This document shows, piece after piece, positions 1 to 8,080 of a DNA stretch of 64,000 nt. The notes beneath the pieces were generated by a model. That model had not been told where the DNA came from, made no database searches, and saw only the letters and a program-made list of their open reading frames with translations. Both the position numbers and the translations under genes were made by a program. Numbering within the stretch: the stretch's first letter is position 1; the number at the start of each line of letters is the position of its first letter. The stretch comes from Blautia schinkii DSM 10518 (GTDB lineage Bacteria; Bacillota; Clostridia; Lachnospirales; Lachnospiraceae): assembly GCA_000702025.1 (NCBI GenBank), contig KL370850.1, positions 162,359 through 226,358 on the forward strand, in the 5' to 3' direction.

Positions 1-338
1 TCTCTTGTCACAATCACATAGTAATTGTCTGTCTTTTGTATTTCTTCAGCAAAATCTGTCGAAGTAACAAAGGGATTCCCTTCATCTATAAAAATAATGC
101 TATTGTGAAGTACCGATAGCTGCATCTTCCAGTTTCTACCAGACAATACAGCACAGGTCCTGCTACACTGAAGCTCAATTCCACTATCAACCCCATTTTC
201 ATAAAAATCTTGTATCATGTCAACCAATGCTGTCTTACCTGTGGCGCTGTCACCGCGTATAACGGTAATGTTCCTCTTGATTTCAAAATCATATTTTATT
301 TTATTGTTTTGGACTATTATTCTGTACTTACCTTTCAT
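1..338 (-). CDS. P-loop ATPase, C-terminus beyond window edge
   Basis: Open frame from ATG at 336-338 running without a stop to the left edge (112 codons seen), so the gene is partial at its 3' end. Residues 29-36 read GDSATGKT, a Walker A motif, and residues 81-86 (IIFIDE) look like a Walker B strand with catalytic Glu. This suggests a small AAA/ABC-like nucleotide-binding protein. The start follows a GGTGAG ribosome site and lies 8 bases after the stop of the 89-residue gene upstream, so the two are probably one transcript. What the ATPase acts on cannot be told from this fragment. Confidence 0.6.
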   Translation of the reverse strand, partial: MKGKYRIIVQNNKIKYDFEIKRNITVIRGDSATGKTALVDMIQDFYENGVDSGIELQCSRTCAVLSGRNWKMQLSVLHNSIIFIDEGNPFVTSTDFAEEIQKTDNYYVIVTR

Positions 339-346
339 GCTCTCAC

Positions 347-616
347 CTATACATACATTCCGGCTATTGGAATTAAGTCTTTCATGTTATGCACAACCTG
401 TCCCGTATTCAGAATTTTAATTTCAAATTCCCCTTTTCCAAAATCCATAAGATGCCGGAGGTTAATGGTAACTTCCCGTTCTGCTGCAAGTTTCAAAATC
501 CATTTTGCACAGTTATCACCACAAGTTGACGCATTGAATATCTTATCAGGCACATTCGCGATGAGTATCAATGTCTTCACTCCCCCTGAGAGACTGACAG
601 GCGGGATCATCCCCAT
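347..616 (-). CDS. Small conserved-looking protein of unknown function (89 aa)
   Basis: I do not recognise this protein. It reads as a compact mixed alpha/beta protein with a Cys-rich patch (STCGDNC, residues 30-36) and no membrane segment. It sits directly upstream of the P-loop ATPase with an 8-base gap, and a good leftward promoter lies about 60 bases before its start, which together support a real two-gene operon. Start uncertain: ATG at 616 or at 610, neither with a strong ribosome site; an in-frame TGA lies just upstream of 616. Confidence 0.5.
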   Translation of the reverse strand: MGMIPPVSLSGGVKTLILIANVPDKIFNASTCGDNCAKWILKLAAEREVTINLRHLMDFGKGEFEIKILNTGQVVHNMKDLIPIAGMYV

Positions 617-676
617 AGAAAATATTCAGCATATGTTACCATCCCTTCCAAGTTTACTAGATTTTCTGTATTATCT

Positions 677-705
677 AGTATACCCTGTATTTTCCCCAAT
701 CACAA
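677..705 (-). promoter_or_regulatory. Promoter for the 89-aa gene / ATPase operon
   Basis: On the minus strand: -35 TTGTGA (700-705), 17-bp spacer, -10 TATACT (677-682). The predicted transcript starts near 670, giving a leader of about 55 bases before the ATG at 616. Confidence 0.5.
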
Positions 706-863
706 TACCCTTGTGCCCTAACATTTCGATAAAAATAAAGTTTTTCCATAATAAAGCACACAGATATGATTTCATATCTCTAATTATGTGATATACTTAA
801 TTAAACATTACGAAATATTATTATAGCAGCCTTAAAATAAGCGTCGAGAGGTAGGTAATTGAT

Positions 864-1346
864 ATGGAAATAACCGGTCTATCCAAAAAATATAATGTTC
901 TAAGATTAGATAAAAATGATGTCGATATACTATATGAAATGATGAGCAAAAATCATATCTTCTATGAATATCATCCCCCTTTCATTACAAAGGAAAGCAT
1001 ATTGGATGATATGGTTGTCTTGCCGCCCGGAAAGAAAAGTGCTGATAAATTTTATATTGGATTTTTTAAAAATGCATCTTTGGTTGCAGTCATGGATTTA
1101 ATTCTTGATTATCCAACTAAAGACATTGCTTTTATCGGATTATTTATGATGAACACACAGTACCAGAACCAAGGTGTCGGAACAGAAATCATCTGCGATG
1201 TAAAGCAATATTTGAAATCATCAGGCTGTAAAGAAATTCAGTTGGGCGTTGACAAAGGCAATCCGCAAAGTTACTCTTTCTGGACAAAGAATAACTTTGT
1301 TACGATTGACGAAAAAGAATATATTCGTATGAGGCTTATACTATAG
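864..1346 (+). CDS. GNAT family N-acetyltransferase
   Basis: 160 residues, the normal size for a single GNAT domain. The acetyl-CoA pyrophosphate loop is visible as QNQGVG (about residues 101-106) after the strand FIGLFMM, and the C-terminal half has the usual N-x-x-S-x-x-F-W-x-K-N-x-F pattern (NPQSYSFWTKNNF). Such enzymes move an acetyl group from acetyl-CoA to an amine; the substrate is unknown. ATG at 864 follows a GAGGTAGG site. It stands alone, converging on the gene at 1359-2972 with a 12-base gap. Confidence 0.85.
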   Translation: MEITGLSKKYNVLRLDKNDVDILYEMMSKNHIFYEYHPPFITKESILDDMVVLPPGKKSADKFYIGFFKNASLVAVMDLILDYPTKDIAFIGLFMMNTQYQNQGVGTEIICDVKQYLKSSGCKEIQLGVDKGNPQSYSFWTKNNFVTIDEKEYIRMRLIL

Positions 1347-1358
1347 CTGAAACTATAG

Positions 1359-2972
1359 TCATAATCCAGCACCCTCAGGATAAGACATTTCATAGATACG
1401 AACAGCGGCTTTCCCGCTGGGTCTGTTCCAATTATAAACGTTTTCATCCACTGTTATAAAACAATAATTGCCAGCATCGTTTTGATATACATCATAAATT
1501 CCTCCCTTCAGCTTATGCCTGGAAAGTAACTGAAGTGCCGGATTTAAGACGATAACCGTGGATGCTCCGCTGATTAAAATAATATTTTTCCTTCGATCAA
1601 TTACAATTGCATTTCCGTTTACAGGCGCAGCACAGCGGGATACTTTATGACTGCCCAGGTGACAAGAGCATCCGTTGAAATAAATTGTATCATTTTCCGT
1701 TGAATAGACGAATCGGTCATTCATATGCTCCTGCTCTTTATAGGTGGTAAATTCCTCCTCGCGCAATAAATTCAGATTTTCGTCAAAAAAGCGGATATTG
1801 TTTCCTATTTTGCCGGTATGTCCATAATAGATTTTCTGGGTTACCAAGACAATCTGTTTTTCAACAATCTGCAGGGAAACCTGACCAAACCCCCAAAACC
1901 ATTCCTGTCCTTCATCTGACTCGTACAGATAGGCCTGGCATTCCGTCTGATCCAACTGTTTTTTCACTAAAGCAGGGACACGCTCAGGCAGAGATCTTTC
2001 CTCACAAAAATATTGAAAATTTCCGTCAGATGTCTCAAGCATATTTGCCGGATGTGGTTTCCGTGCCAGTGGATGTGATTTCAGCTGATGTTTATCAGAA
2101 ATCAAACACTCCAGCTCATCAATATACTTGTCCCAAAAAAGCTGTCCATCCCCATTTCCAAATGCATTGATATCTAAAATCATAATATCCTTGTGATAGT
2201 AATCCAGCCGAAGGCTCTTATCCTCCTCGTGAAACAGTTCTTCCGGATATCGGTAATCATAAACCTGTACGAAAGCTTCATTCTGAATCATATAACAACA
2301 GATATGATTGTATACAAAGGAACCCTCTCCATTTGGAGGACATATACGTATGATACCGTATTCCCGGTCATCTTCCACGGGCGCATGTACTCCCTGAAGT
2401 TCGCAGCATAATTTCATACGTGTATGATTCTTGACTCTGTTCAAAGCCCGTCTTTCCCCCAGCCATTTCTCAGTCCAATCCGGCTGCCTGCAATAAGGTA
2501 CTGGTACTTTTGCATCTGCAAAATCCGGAAAAACCGCTTGAAACAAGGGTACTCCTATTATATGAGACAATAATTCGAAAGCTTCGCCGGGAGACTCTGC
2601 ACATTTACTAATTTCGTGCAATGCCTTTTCTTCCGTTTCTGTTAATTCCAAGACAGATTTCCACACTTTTGATTTTTGTAAATATGTATGACCGCAATTG
2701 TCTGTCTGATAGCTGCAGACTTTTTTTCTTCCCTGGTACACCACCAGTTCTGCCATATCATCGTCGAAATAGCTCACCCATAATACGGGAAAACTCAATT
2801 CCCCTGATAACCTGCCTGCCAGCTTATTTCCTTCACAAAAGCGCCAGCCATCCTCCGGAAATAAGGTCAGCCAGTTTTCTGCCAGACGGATTACTCTACA
2901 TTTCAAAGACTGCACTGCCGGCACCTCATTATCTTTTGTAAAGATGTGGATATTTTCAAAACTTGTTCCCAT
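1359..2972 (-). CDS. Large soluble protein of unknown function (537 aa)
   Basis: I do not recognise the family. The protein has no signal peptide or membrane segment and is rich in Tyr, Trp and Cys. The C-terminal half (about 330-537) is made of short beta-rich stretches such as IYFNGCSCHLGSHKVSR and a run of hydrophobic strands (AIVIDRRKNIILISGASTVIVL), which could be beta-propeller-like blades; this is inference. It is a single-gene unit with its own strong promoter at 3036-3064, and converges on the GNAT gene. The ATG at 2972 has a weak ribosome site. Confidence 0.75.
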   Translation of the reverse strand: MGTSFENIHIFTKDNEVPAVQSLKCRVIRLAENWLTLFPEDGWRFCEGNKLAGRLSGELSFPVLWVSYFDDDMAELVVYQGRKKVCSYQTDNCGHTYLQKSKVWKSVLELTETEEKALHEISKCAESPGEAFELLSHIIGVPLFQAVFPDFADAKVPVPYCRQPDWTEKWLGERRALNRVKNHTRMKLCCELQGVHAPVEDDREYGIIRICPPNGEGSFVYNHICCYMIQNEAFVQVYDYRYPEELFHEEDKSLRLDYYHKDIMILDINAFGNGDGQLFWDKYIDELECLISDKHQLKSHPLARKPHPANMLETSDGNFQYFCEERSLPERVPALVKKQLDQTECQAYLYESDEGQEWFWGFGQVSLQIVEKQIVLVTQKIYYGHTGKIGNNIRFFDENLNLLREEEFTTYKEQEHMNDRFVYSTENDTIYFNGCSCHLGSHKVSRCAAPVNGNAIVIDRRKNIILISGASTVIVLNPALQLLSRHKLKGGIYDVYQNDAGNYCFITVDENVYNWNRPSGKAAVRIYEMSYPEGAGL

Positions 2973-3035
2973 ATGCTCGCTCCTATGTGATAGTGTTTTC
3001 TCTCATCGATAAAGCCGTTACAATATTTTTTTATT

Positions 3036-3064
3036 ATTATACGGTATCACACCACTAATAGCAA
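3036..3064 (-). promoter_or_regulatory. Promoter of the 537-aa gene
   Basis: Minus strand: -35 TTGCTA (3059-3064), 17-bp spacer, perfect -10 TATAAT (3036-3041). It lies about 60 bases upstream of the ATG at 2972. Confidence 0.65.
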
Positions 3065-3144
3065 ATATAGTCTGCCATTAGTTTGTGTCAAGTAATCGTT
3101 ACCATTAACGAATCAGGAATGAAAAATCAACATATTTTTCATGC

Positions 3145-3173
3145 TTGAAATATGCCGTTCACTATGATATATT
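3145..3173 (+). promoter_or_regulatory. Promoter of the antitoxin RNA
   Basis: Plus strand: -35 TTGAAA (3145-3150), 17-bp spacer, -10 TATATT (3168-3173). It points at a short transcript that ends in a terminator inside the 3' end of the toxin gene. Confidence 0.65.
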
Positions 3174-3179
3174 AAAAAT

Positions 3180-3271
3180 AGAAAAGGAGCAACCGCCCAC
3201 AAAGTGGTTAGCCTCAATTGTACGCAATAAGCCTACCTGACTGCCAAGTACAAGGTAGGCTTATTTATTTT
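3180..3271 (+). ncRNA. Predicted type I antitoxin RNA (antisense to toxin 3' end)
   Basis: A short rightward RNA of about 90 bases is predicted from the promoter at 3145-3173 to the terminator at 3229-3271. It contains a small CCAC-AAA-GTGG hairpin (3197-3207) and ends with a strong stem (AAGCCTACCT / AGGTAGGCTT) plus T-rich tail. The last bases run over the stop codon of the convergent toxin gene (3265-3267), and its whole length is complementary to the expected 3' untranslated part of the toxin mRNA. This tail-to-tail layout is that of TxpA/RatA-type loci in Firmicutes. No expression evidence is available here; the RNA is inferred from promoter, terminator and layout. Confidence 0.6.
3229..3271 (+). 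terminator. Terminator of the antitoxin RNA
   Basis: Perfect 10-bp stem AAGCCTACCT (3229-3238) / AGGTAGGCTT (3253-3262), followed by ATTTATTTT. Confidence 0.75.
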
Positions 3272-3378
3272 CGCTTGTTTGTCCTATCTATGTAGGCACA
3301 CCGAAGGCGTCCCTTGGGAAGCAGCGCAATCAGAAAAGTTGCGAATAGCATCAAATCGCTAAATGTAAACATCTCCAT
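3265..3378 (-). CDS. Putative holin-like type I toxin (37 aa, Hol-Tox/TxpA-like)
   Basis: A 37-residue protein starting MEMFTFSDLML, with one hydrophobic helix (residues 8-20, LMLFATFLIALL) and a basic tail ending in DRTNKRK. This is the pattern of the putative holin-like toxin family (Hol_Tox; TxpA/BsrG relatives), membrane-acting peptides held silent by an antisense RNA. The ATG at 3376-3378 follows a very strong GGGGAGGTGG site; a second ATG at 3370-3372 is in frame. The leader contains CCTCCC, able to pair with the GGGAGG of that site, which could hide it until the mRNA is processed, as in other type I systems. It is too short for standard gene callers. Confidence 0.75.
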   Translation of the reverse strand: MEMFTFSDLMLFATFLIALLPKGRLRCAYIDRTNKRK

Positions 3379-3447
3379 TTGCACCACCTCCCCTCTTTTG
3401 CAAGTTTGGGAGGCTACCACCTTGTCTCACGATTACTCCATATACAA

Positions 3448-3476
3448 AGTATACCACAGTAATGTATCAAGAGCAA
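3448..3476 (-). promoter_or_regulatory. Promoter of the holin-like toxin
   Basis: Minus strand: -35 TTGCTC (3471-3476), 17-bp spacer ending in TGTGG, -10 TATACT (3448-3453). It gives a leader of roughly 65 bases before the toxin ATG. Confidence 0.65.
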
Positions 3477-3549
3477 TTTGTTCTTACGCATTAACAGCCA
3501 CATATCTTTCGCTCATGAATCAACTGTGGTATAATCATCCACAGATTAG

Positions 3550-3678
3550 GATTATGTCCAAATATATCAAGACAATTTCTATATGAACAAGTATGGTTAT
3601 GAAATTGCTCCAAGCTTCAATTTCGGGGCTGACGCAACCACCGGAGCAAAGGTAGCAATTCCGGCTGCAACCGTATAA
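3550..3678 (+). pseudogene. Possible C-terminal remnant of a lost gene
   Basis: An open stretch without a usable start ends at TAA 3676-3678. Its last 31 codons (from ATG 3583) read like real protein (NKYGYEIAPSFNFGADATTG then AKVAIPAATV) and use GC-rich codons unlike the AT-rich bases before 3583. There is no ribosome site. A strong hairpin follows at 3687. I read it as the tail of a gene whose front was deleted; the parent family is not recognised, and a chance open frame is possible. Confidence 0.3.
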
Positions 3679-3686
3679 ACTGCAGA

Positions 3687-3724
3687 ATGAGGCGTGTATC
3701 CTTTTTTAAGAATACACGCCTCAT
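3687..3724 (+). terminator. Strong hairpin after the remnant
   Basis: 13-bp stem ATGAGGCGTGTAT / ATACACGCCTCAT with a loop containing six T. No T tract follows on either strand, so it may be a factor-independent terminator of unusual form or a structural barrier ahead of the sigma operon. Confidence 0.5.
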
Positions 3725-3736
3725 GTCATTAAAAAA

Positions 3737-3762
3737 TGTAACCTCCGCCCCCAAAACGGTGC
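3737..3762 (+). promoter_or_regulatory. Candidate ECF-type promoter, probably autoregulated
   Basis: TGTAAC (3737-3742), a 14-bp GC/A-rich spacer and CGGTGC (3757-3762) just upstream of the ECF sigma gene. ECF promoters typically have an AAC -35 core and a CGT-like -10. Many ECF genes drive themselves from such a site; this assignment is inference from position and the AAC core. Confidence 0.4.
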
Positions 3763-3810
3763 TTATTATTATGAAGGCCTTTCAATACTAAAGGAAAGGA
3801 GATGAAAGCC

Positions 3811-4371
3811 TTGGATGACAGTAAAATCGTTGAGCTGTATTTGTGCCGTGACGAAGCTGCGATTAAGCAAACCTCCGAAAAATTCGGAAGCCGTTTACGT
3901 TCTCTGGCCTATGGGATAGTCAATGACCAACAAACAGCCGAAGAATGCGAAAACGACACTTATATGAATGCGTGGAACTCAATTCCTCCTCATGAGCCGA
4001 GAAGCTATCTGTATGCTTTCCTGGCCCGGATCACCCGCCATATCGCTTTGAATTGCTGCCGTGAGCGGCACCGGCTGAAACGCAGCGCATTTATATGTGA
4101 GCTCAGCGCAGAAATGGAACAATGCATTCCCTCCCCGGACGATATTGAATGCCGTATTGATGACATGGTTTTAAAAGAAACAATCAACCGCTTTCTCAGT
4201 ACGCTCAGTGAAGAAAAAAGAAATATTTTCATACGCCGCTACTGGTATCTGGATTCCATTGCTGACATCTCAAAACGCTTTGCACTGTCACAGAGCAAGG
4301 TGAAAACCATGCTTTTCCGAATCCGCAATGAGCTTCGGAAGCACCTTGAGAAGGAGGGATACACTCTATGA
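3811..4371 (+). CDS. ECF-type RNA polymerase sigma factor
   Basis: A sigma-70 family protein of the ECF kind with region 2 (about 15-85; RLRSLAYGIVNDQQTAEECENDTY and a following ARITRHIALNCCRERHR) and region 4 (about 125-180; helix-turn-helix YLDSIADISKRFALSQSKVKTMLFRIRNELR). I set the start at TTG 3811 (MDDSKIVEL) because GGAG at 3798-3801 is 9 bases before it, whereas the in-frame ATG at 3802 touches that site. It directs RNA polymerase to a small regulon, probably including its own operon. The stop overlaps the next start (ATGA), so the anti-sigma protein is translationally coupled. Confidence 0.85.
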   Translation: MDDSKIVELYLCRDEAAIKQTSEKFGSRLRSLAYGIVNDQQTAEECENDTYMNAWNSIPPHEPRSYLYAFLARITRHIALNCCRERHRLKRSAFICELSAEMEQCIPSPDDIECRIDDMVLKETINRFLSTLSEEKRNIFIRRYWYLDSIADISKRFALSQSKVKTMLFRIRNELRKHLEKEGYTL

Positions 4372-5411
4372 GAGGAAATGAATTTTTAGATAAGATGAGT
4401 CTTGTTGATCCTGCTTATGTCGAAGCTGCGGCTCTGATGCCCAGGCGCAGGAAAAACAGCCTGAAAAGATGGTGTGCAATAGCAGCTTGCCTTTGTCTTG
4501 TGCTAAGCCTAGCATTGCCCGCAATGGCAGAGAATCGTGCATTTTATAATGCGCTCTATACCATCTCTCCCGCCACGGCACAGTTCTTTAAACCTGTACA
4601 ATTGTCCTGCGAAGATAATGGTATCCGCATGGAGGTGACAGCCGCCTACATCCACGAGGATACCGCTGAAATCTATATTTCTATGCAGGATTTAGAGGAA
4701 ACACGATTTGATGAAACCATTGACCTTTTTGACAGCTATCGAATCAATAGCCCATTTGACTGTACATCGCACTGCCAATTTTCGAGCTACGACCCGGATA
4801 CTCACACTGCCACATTTCTTATTACCATTGAACAGTGGAATAAGCACAATATTGTTGGCGATAAGCTCACTTTTACAATCCGGGAGTTTTTGAGCAATAA
4901 AAAAACCTACGAAGGAATCATTGATGGTGTCAGCTTAGCCAATATTGGGAAAAACGCTGTAACACAGACGGTTGCGCCACGAGGTTATACTTCAGCAACT
5001 CTTAATGAGGAGAACAATAATACCACTACCGAAACGCGGATGACCACTCTTAAACCCGGCAGTAATATCAGTTCTCCAATTAATGGCGTAAGCTTGACAG
5101 GTATCGGCTATGTTGACGGCGCTCTTCATGTGCAGACATATTATAAGGATATCCTTAAAACCGATAACCACGGTTCTATCGCTCTTATAAACAAAGAAAC
5201 CAGCGAAATCATCACCTGCAATGGTTCTATCGCCTTCTTTGACGATGAAGGAAAAGGCAGCTATGAGGATTATATCTTTACCGGGATTGCTGCCGAGACC
5301 CTTGACGAATATGAGCTATATGGAGATTTCACCACTTCGCAGGGCTCTGTGGAGGGAAATTGGAGTGTAACCTTTCCGCTAAAGGATACTCATACCGACG
5401 CTGTCAAATAA
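4368..5411 (+). CDS. DUF4179-type membrane anti-sigma protein
   Basis: 347 residues: a short cytoplasmic N-terminus (MRGNEFLDKMSLVDPAYVEA) expected to hold the sigma factor, a basic stretch RRRKNSLKR, one membrane segment (about 36-52, CAIAACLCLVLSLALPAMA), and an outer domain (about 55-340) with the DUF4179 pattern (YNALYTISPATAQFFKPV then DNGIRMEV). In this group the outer domain is thought to sense envelope conditions and release the sigma factor. It overlaps the sigma gene by 4 bases. It converges on the ABC permease gene with a 2-base gap and no terminator between. Confidence 0.8.
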   Translation: MRGNEFLDKMSLVDPAYVEAAALMPRRRKNSLKRWCAIAACLCLVLSLALPAMAENRAFYNALYTISPATAQFFKPVQLSCEDNGIRMEVTAAYIHEDTAEIYISMQDLEETRFDETIDLFDSYRINSPFDCTSHCQFSSYDPDTHTATFLITIEQWNKHNIVGDKLTFTIREFLSNKKTYEGIIDGVSLANIGKNAVTQTVAPRGYTSATLNEENNNTTTETRMTTLKPGSNISSPINGVSLTGIGYVDGALHVQTYYKDILKTDNHGSIALINKETSEIITCNGSIAFFDDEGKGSYEDYIFTGIAAETLDEYELYGDFTTSQGSVEGNWSVTFPLKDTHTDAVK

Positions 5412-5413
5412 TC

Positions 5414-6115
5414 CTATTCCAGCCCATATTTTCTGTACAAAAACACAAACAGCACGATAACCAGCAGGAAGTTAATACCAATGATAACTATGCTCTGTGT
5501 ACCTGCCCCATGCACACCAATCCCTTCCATGATTTTGTTACACTGTTGAGAAAAAATATATTTCGACACCTTTGCAACTTTATCATTAAAGGAGGCGAGC
5601 ATAGGCAGGAAGGAAAGCACCATCATCGTAGGAACCGCTATGGATGTAGCTGCCATCTGGCTCCTGCTTTTTACGCCGATAGCAGCTCCCAAAAGCAGAG
5701 AAATCAGGATACCCACACACATAGCCAGCACAAACCCAGCCAGCTCTGCTCCCCGGAATCCGCCTATCATACCGAAGAATAACGCTCCGAAAGTACAGAT
5801 CATTAACACATAACCACCAGCCCCGATCAAATACTCTCCTGCCTTCACATTGGACATAAGCAGCACACGAAGCGTCCCCCGCTCCTTTTCTTCAGAAATA
5901 ATGGCAGCCATAGCGGTAAGCGGTGCCATACCAATATACATGGTGGCAAACAGCGAAACAAAATAGTTTTTCGGCATCCCGTCTATATTGATGCTGTTCG
6001 TCATGATTGCGGCCAATACGGGGAACATGACAAACTGAATCAATATCTCTTTATTCTTTAACGTATCTTTTATCTGCTTTTTCCATATTGCATATATTTT
6101 TCTGATATCCATCAC
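5414..6115 (-). CDS. ABC-2 type transporter permease
   Basis: About 233 residues, six hydrophobic segments (near 25-40, 50-65, 95-115, 125-150, 160-175, 210-228), and the EEKERGTLRVLLMSNV pattern typical of ABC-2 permeases. It would form the membrane channel for the ATPase encoded just upstream; the substrate may be a peptide, drug or lipid-linked molecule. GTG at 6115 overlaps the ATPase stop (TAG/GTG sharing G); the next codon is an ATG (6112) and may be the true start. AAGGAG lies 9-12 bases before. Confidence 0.85.
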   Translation of the reverse strand: MMDIRKIYAIWKKQIKDTLKNKEILIQFVMFPVLAAIMTNSINIDGMPKNYFVSLFATMYIGMAPLTAMAAIISEEKERGTLRVLLMSNVKAGEYLIGAGGYVLMICTFGALFFGMIGGFRGAELAGFVLAMCVGILISLLLGAAIGVKSRSQMAATSIAVPTMMVLSFLPMLASFNDKVAKVSKYIFSQQCNKIMEGIGVHGAGTQSIVIIGINFLLVIVLFVFLYRKYGLE

Positions 6116-6969
6116 TATTCAAATCTCCTTCCCGTCAGCTCCAGAAATACTGTTTCCAGATTGGGTTCTGTGGAATGAATACTTTCCACCTGCTCGGATG
6201 CAAAAAGCTCCTGTATTTTTCCCGCGGCCTTGCTCTCATTTTGAAAGGTCACCTCGTCACCGTTTTTCAGAAGGATTTTGATCCTGTTCTGATGGTTGTA
6301 TTTTCTACAGATTTCTTCCGGATTCCCGTACTCCACGATTTCCCCCTCATGAAGAAGCGCCACATGGTCACACAGCTTGGTTGCTTCCTCCATATTATGA
6401 GTGGTCAGAAAAATCGTTGCCCCTTTTGCCTGCGCTTTTCGAATCAGGTTATGGATTTCCTGAACCGTGGACGGGTCCAGGGCGCTGCCCGGCTCATCCA
6501 GGAAAAGAATTTCCGGGCTGTGCATCAATGCCCTTGCCATGACAAGGCGCTGCCGCATTCCTTTTGAAAGCTTGCTGACCGGACGTTTCTCAGCCTCTAA
6601 AAGACCTACATCCTTTAAAATTTCCCGGATTTTCGTGCTTGGAAGCCGGTAAATCTGTGCAAACAACGCCAGATTATCACGGCAGCTCAGCCGCTCATAA
6701 AGCCCTGTGTTGTCAAGCACCATGCCCATTTTTGTATACACCTCGCTGGTCAGCTTCCTGGTGTCTGTTCCCAGTACCTCAGCACTTCCCCCAGTCTGCG
6801 TGAGCTGGCCTGTGAGTATCTTAATCAACGTGGTTTTGCCAGCCCCGGACGGCCCCAGCAGACCAAAAATCTCCCCTTTTTCCAGTGTCAGATCAATGTT
6901 TTTGAGAACTGTTTGATCACCGAATTTTTGAGTGATACCCTTAATCCTAATACCTCTGTCATGATTCAT
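6115..6969 (-). CDS. ABC transporter ATP-binding protein
   Basis: One nucleotide-binding domain of the DrrA/CcmA-like type: Walker A GPSGAGKT (about 43-50), Q-loop region, signature LSKGMRQRL, Walker B ILFLDEP, D-loop SALD, and H-loop TTHNMEEA, followed by a C-terminal extension with NLETVFLELTGR. The start at 6969 (MNHDRGIRI) is chosen over one 10 codons upstream because GAGGAAG sits just before it and it directly follows the stop of the DUF3021 gene. It powers the ABC-2 permease downstream; the operon is LytTR, DUF3021, ATPase, permease. Confidence 0.88.
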   Translation of the reverse strand: MNHDRGIRIKGITQKFGDQTVLKNIDLTLEKGEIFGLLGPSGAGKTTLIKILTGQLTQTGGSAEVLGTDTRKLTSEVYTKMGMVLDNTGLYERLSCRDNLALFAQIYRLPSTKIREILKDVGLLEAEKRPVSKLSKGMRQRLVMARALMHSPEILFLDEPGSALDPSTVQEIHNLIRKAQAKGATIFLTTHNMEEATKLCDHVALLHEGEIVEYGNPEEICRKYNHQNRIKILLKNGDEVTFQNESKAAGKIQELFASEQVESIHSTEPNLETVFLELTGRRFE

Positions 6970-6970
6970 A

Positions 6971-7468
6971 TTATTCTTCCTCCCCTGCCTTTTCCTCATT
7001 CCATTTTTCCTTCATTCGTTTCAGGCCTTCCTCCAGTTTTCGGTTTTCAGCCTTCGTTTTCAGACTCATAACAACGGTGCTGACCGCTACACTGATAAAA
7101 AAGCTCAGGAAAAAACAGACCCACGGCTGCCACATATCTATTGGAAACCAGCCAAATCCCCAGATTGCCAAACTAATGATGCTCAAAATGCAAACCAACA
7201 TGCACACTGCCCGTTTGCGTTCTGACATATGCGGAAATACCTTTTCAGAAAAAAACAGGTACTGCATACTTGTCACCAGAAATGAGGTCAGCAGAAACTC
7301 AGCCATAACCTTCAGAGGTATTCCCTTATTACCAAGTCCGAACAGACCGGAAATTTCTTTTGCGGACTCACCGAACAGCAGGGCGAATATAATGAGCATC
7401 GCCATGGTAATTCCATATATACAAAATGCATTGGCCAAAAAATCAAATATTGTCTTATCCTTTTCCAT
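6971..7468 (-). CDS. DUF3021 family membrane protein
   Basis: 165 residues with four membrane segments (about 12-32, 55-72, 86-106, 113-135) and a charged coiled C-terminus (KTKAENRKLEEGLKRMKEKW). DUF3021 proteins are commonly found right after a stand-alone LytTR regulator, as here (3-base gap), and are thought to modulate its activity at the membrane. It may sense the compound exported by the ABC system that follows. Confidence 0.75.
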   Translation of the reverse strand: MEKDKTIFDFLANAFCIYGITMAMLIIFALLFGESAKEISGLFGLGNKGIPLKVMAEFLLTSFLVTSMQYLFFSEKVFPHMSERKRAVCMLVCILSIISLAIWGFGWFPIDMWQPWVCFFLSFFISVAVSTVVMSLKTKAENRKLEEGLKRMKEKWNEEKAGEEE

Positions 7469-7471
7469 ATT

Positions 7472-7912
7472 CTACCGAACCCCCAGTTTCTCTTTCACAT
7501 ATTCTGCATATTGTCTGGATACAATCAGCTTTTCTCCGTTCGTCATGGTTACAAGAAGCCGTCGGTTTAACTCAGATTTCAGCGAAGCAATATGCCGGAA
7601 ATTAATAATACAGGATTTGTTTGCCCGGAAAAAATCAGCCTCCTCCAGTTGTTCCTCCAGCTCATATAGCTTCAGCGCTGTCTCATATACTTCATTTTTT
7701 GTATACAGAAATGTCTTTTTGTCTACAGTATCAATATACAGCACATCTGCTGCTTCAAGCAGATACATTTCTCCCGCTTTATACCCGGCCAGTTGTTTGT
7801 TCAGCATGTGCAGCATGGAGAGAATTCTCTCAACTTCCGAGGTCATGCTCTGACAGGTGATGTCGATTTTTATCTCTTTTTCTTCTGCAGCCGTGCGCAC
7901 TGTTATCTTCAA
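7472..7912 (-). CDS. Stand-alone LytTR DNA-binding regulator
   Basis: 146 residues. The C-terminal LytTR domain (about 50-146) shows VLYIDTVDKKTFLYT, the ADFFRANKSCIINFRHIASL core and the NGEKLIVSRQYAEYVKEKLG end. There is no receiver domain, so activity is probably tuned by the DUF3021 partner. The start is placed at TTG 7912 (MKITVRT) because AAAGGAG lies 9 bases before it; an open frame extends 19 codons further upstream but without a ribosome site. First gene of the LytTR-DUF3021-ABC operon, which it likely regulates. Confidence 0.8.
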   Translation of the reverse strand: MKITVRTAAEEKEIKIDITCQSMTSEVERILSMLHMLNKQLAGYKAGEMYLLEAADVLYIDTVDKKTFLYTKNEVYETALKLYELEEQLEEADFFRANKSCIINFRHIASLKSELNRRLLVTMTNGEKLIVSRQYAEYVKEKLGVR

Positions 7913-8080
7913 ACCACTAACTCCTTTCCTGTTTGTATCAACCTTACCAGACTCTCTCCGGATGTGCAATAGAAGGAACCCCAGTTGCCGGAAACTGCCG
8001 CTAAGTTGCCACAGGAGAAAGCGTTTCCGAAATAATGCTCATATCGTACTGACATCGCCGTTTTAAACGCCTTACATCAT

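Noticed and set aside
210..791. 193-codon open frame on the plus strand
   Set aside because: Antisense to the 89-residue gene and the ATPase start; composition is that of a shadow frame.
3314..3586. 90-codon open frame on the plus strand
   Set aside because: It is the antisense shadow of the holin-like toxin gene and its promoter; no ribosome site.
7077..7853. 258-codon open frame on the plus strand
   Set aside because: Antisense to the DUF3021 and LytTR genes, both of which have clear family features.
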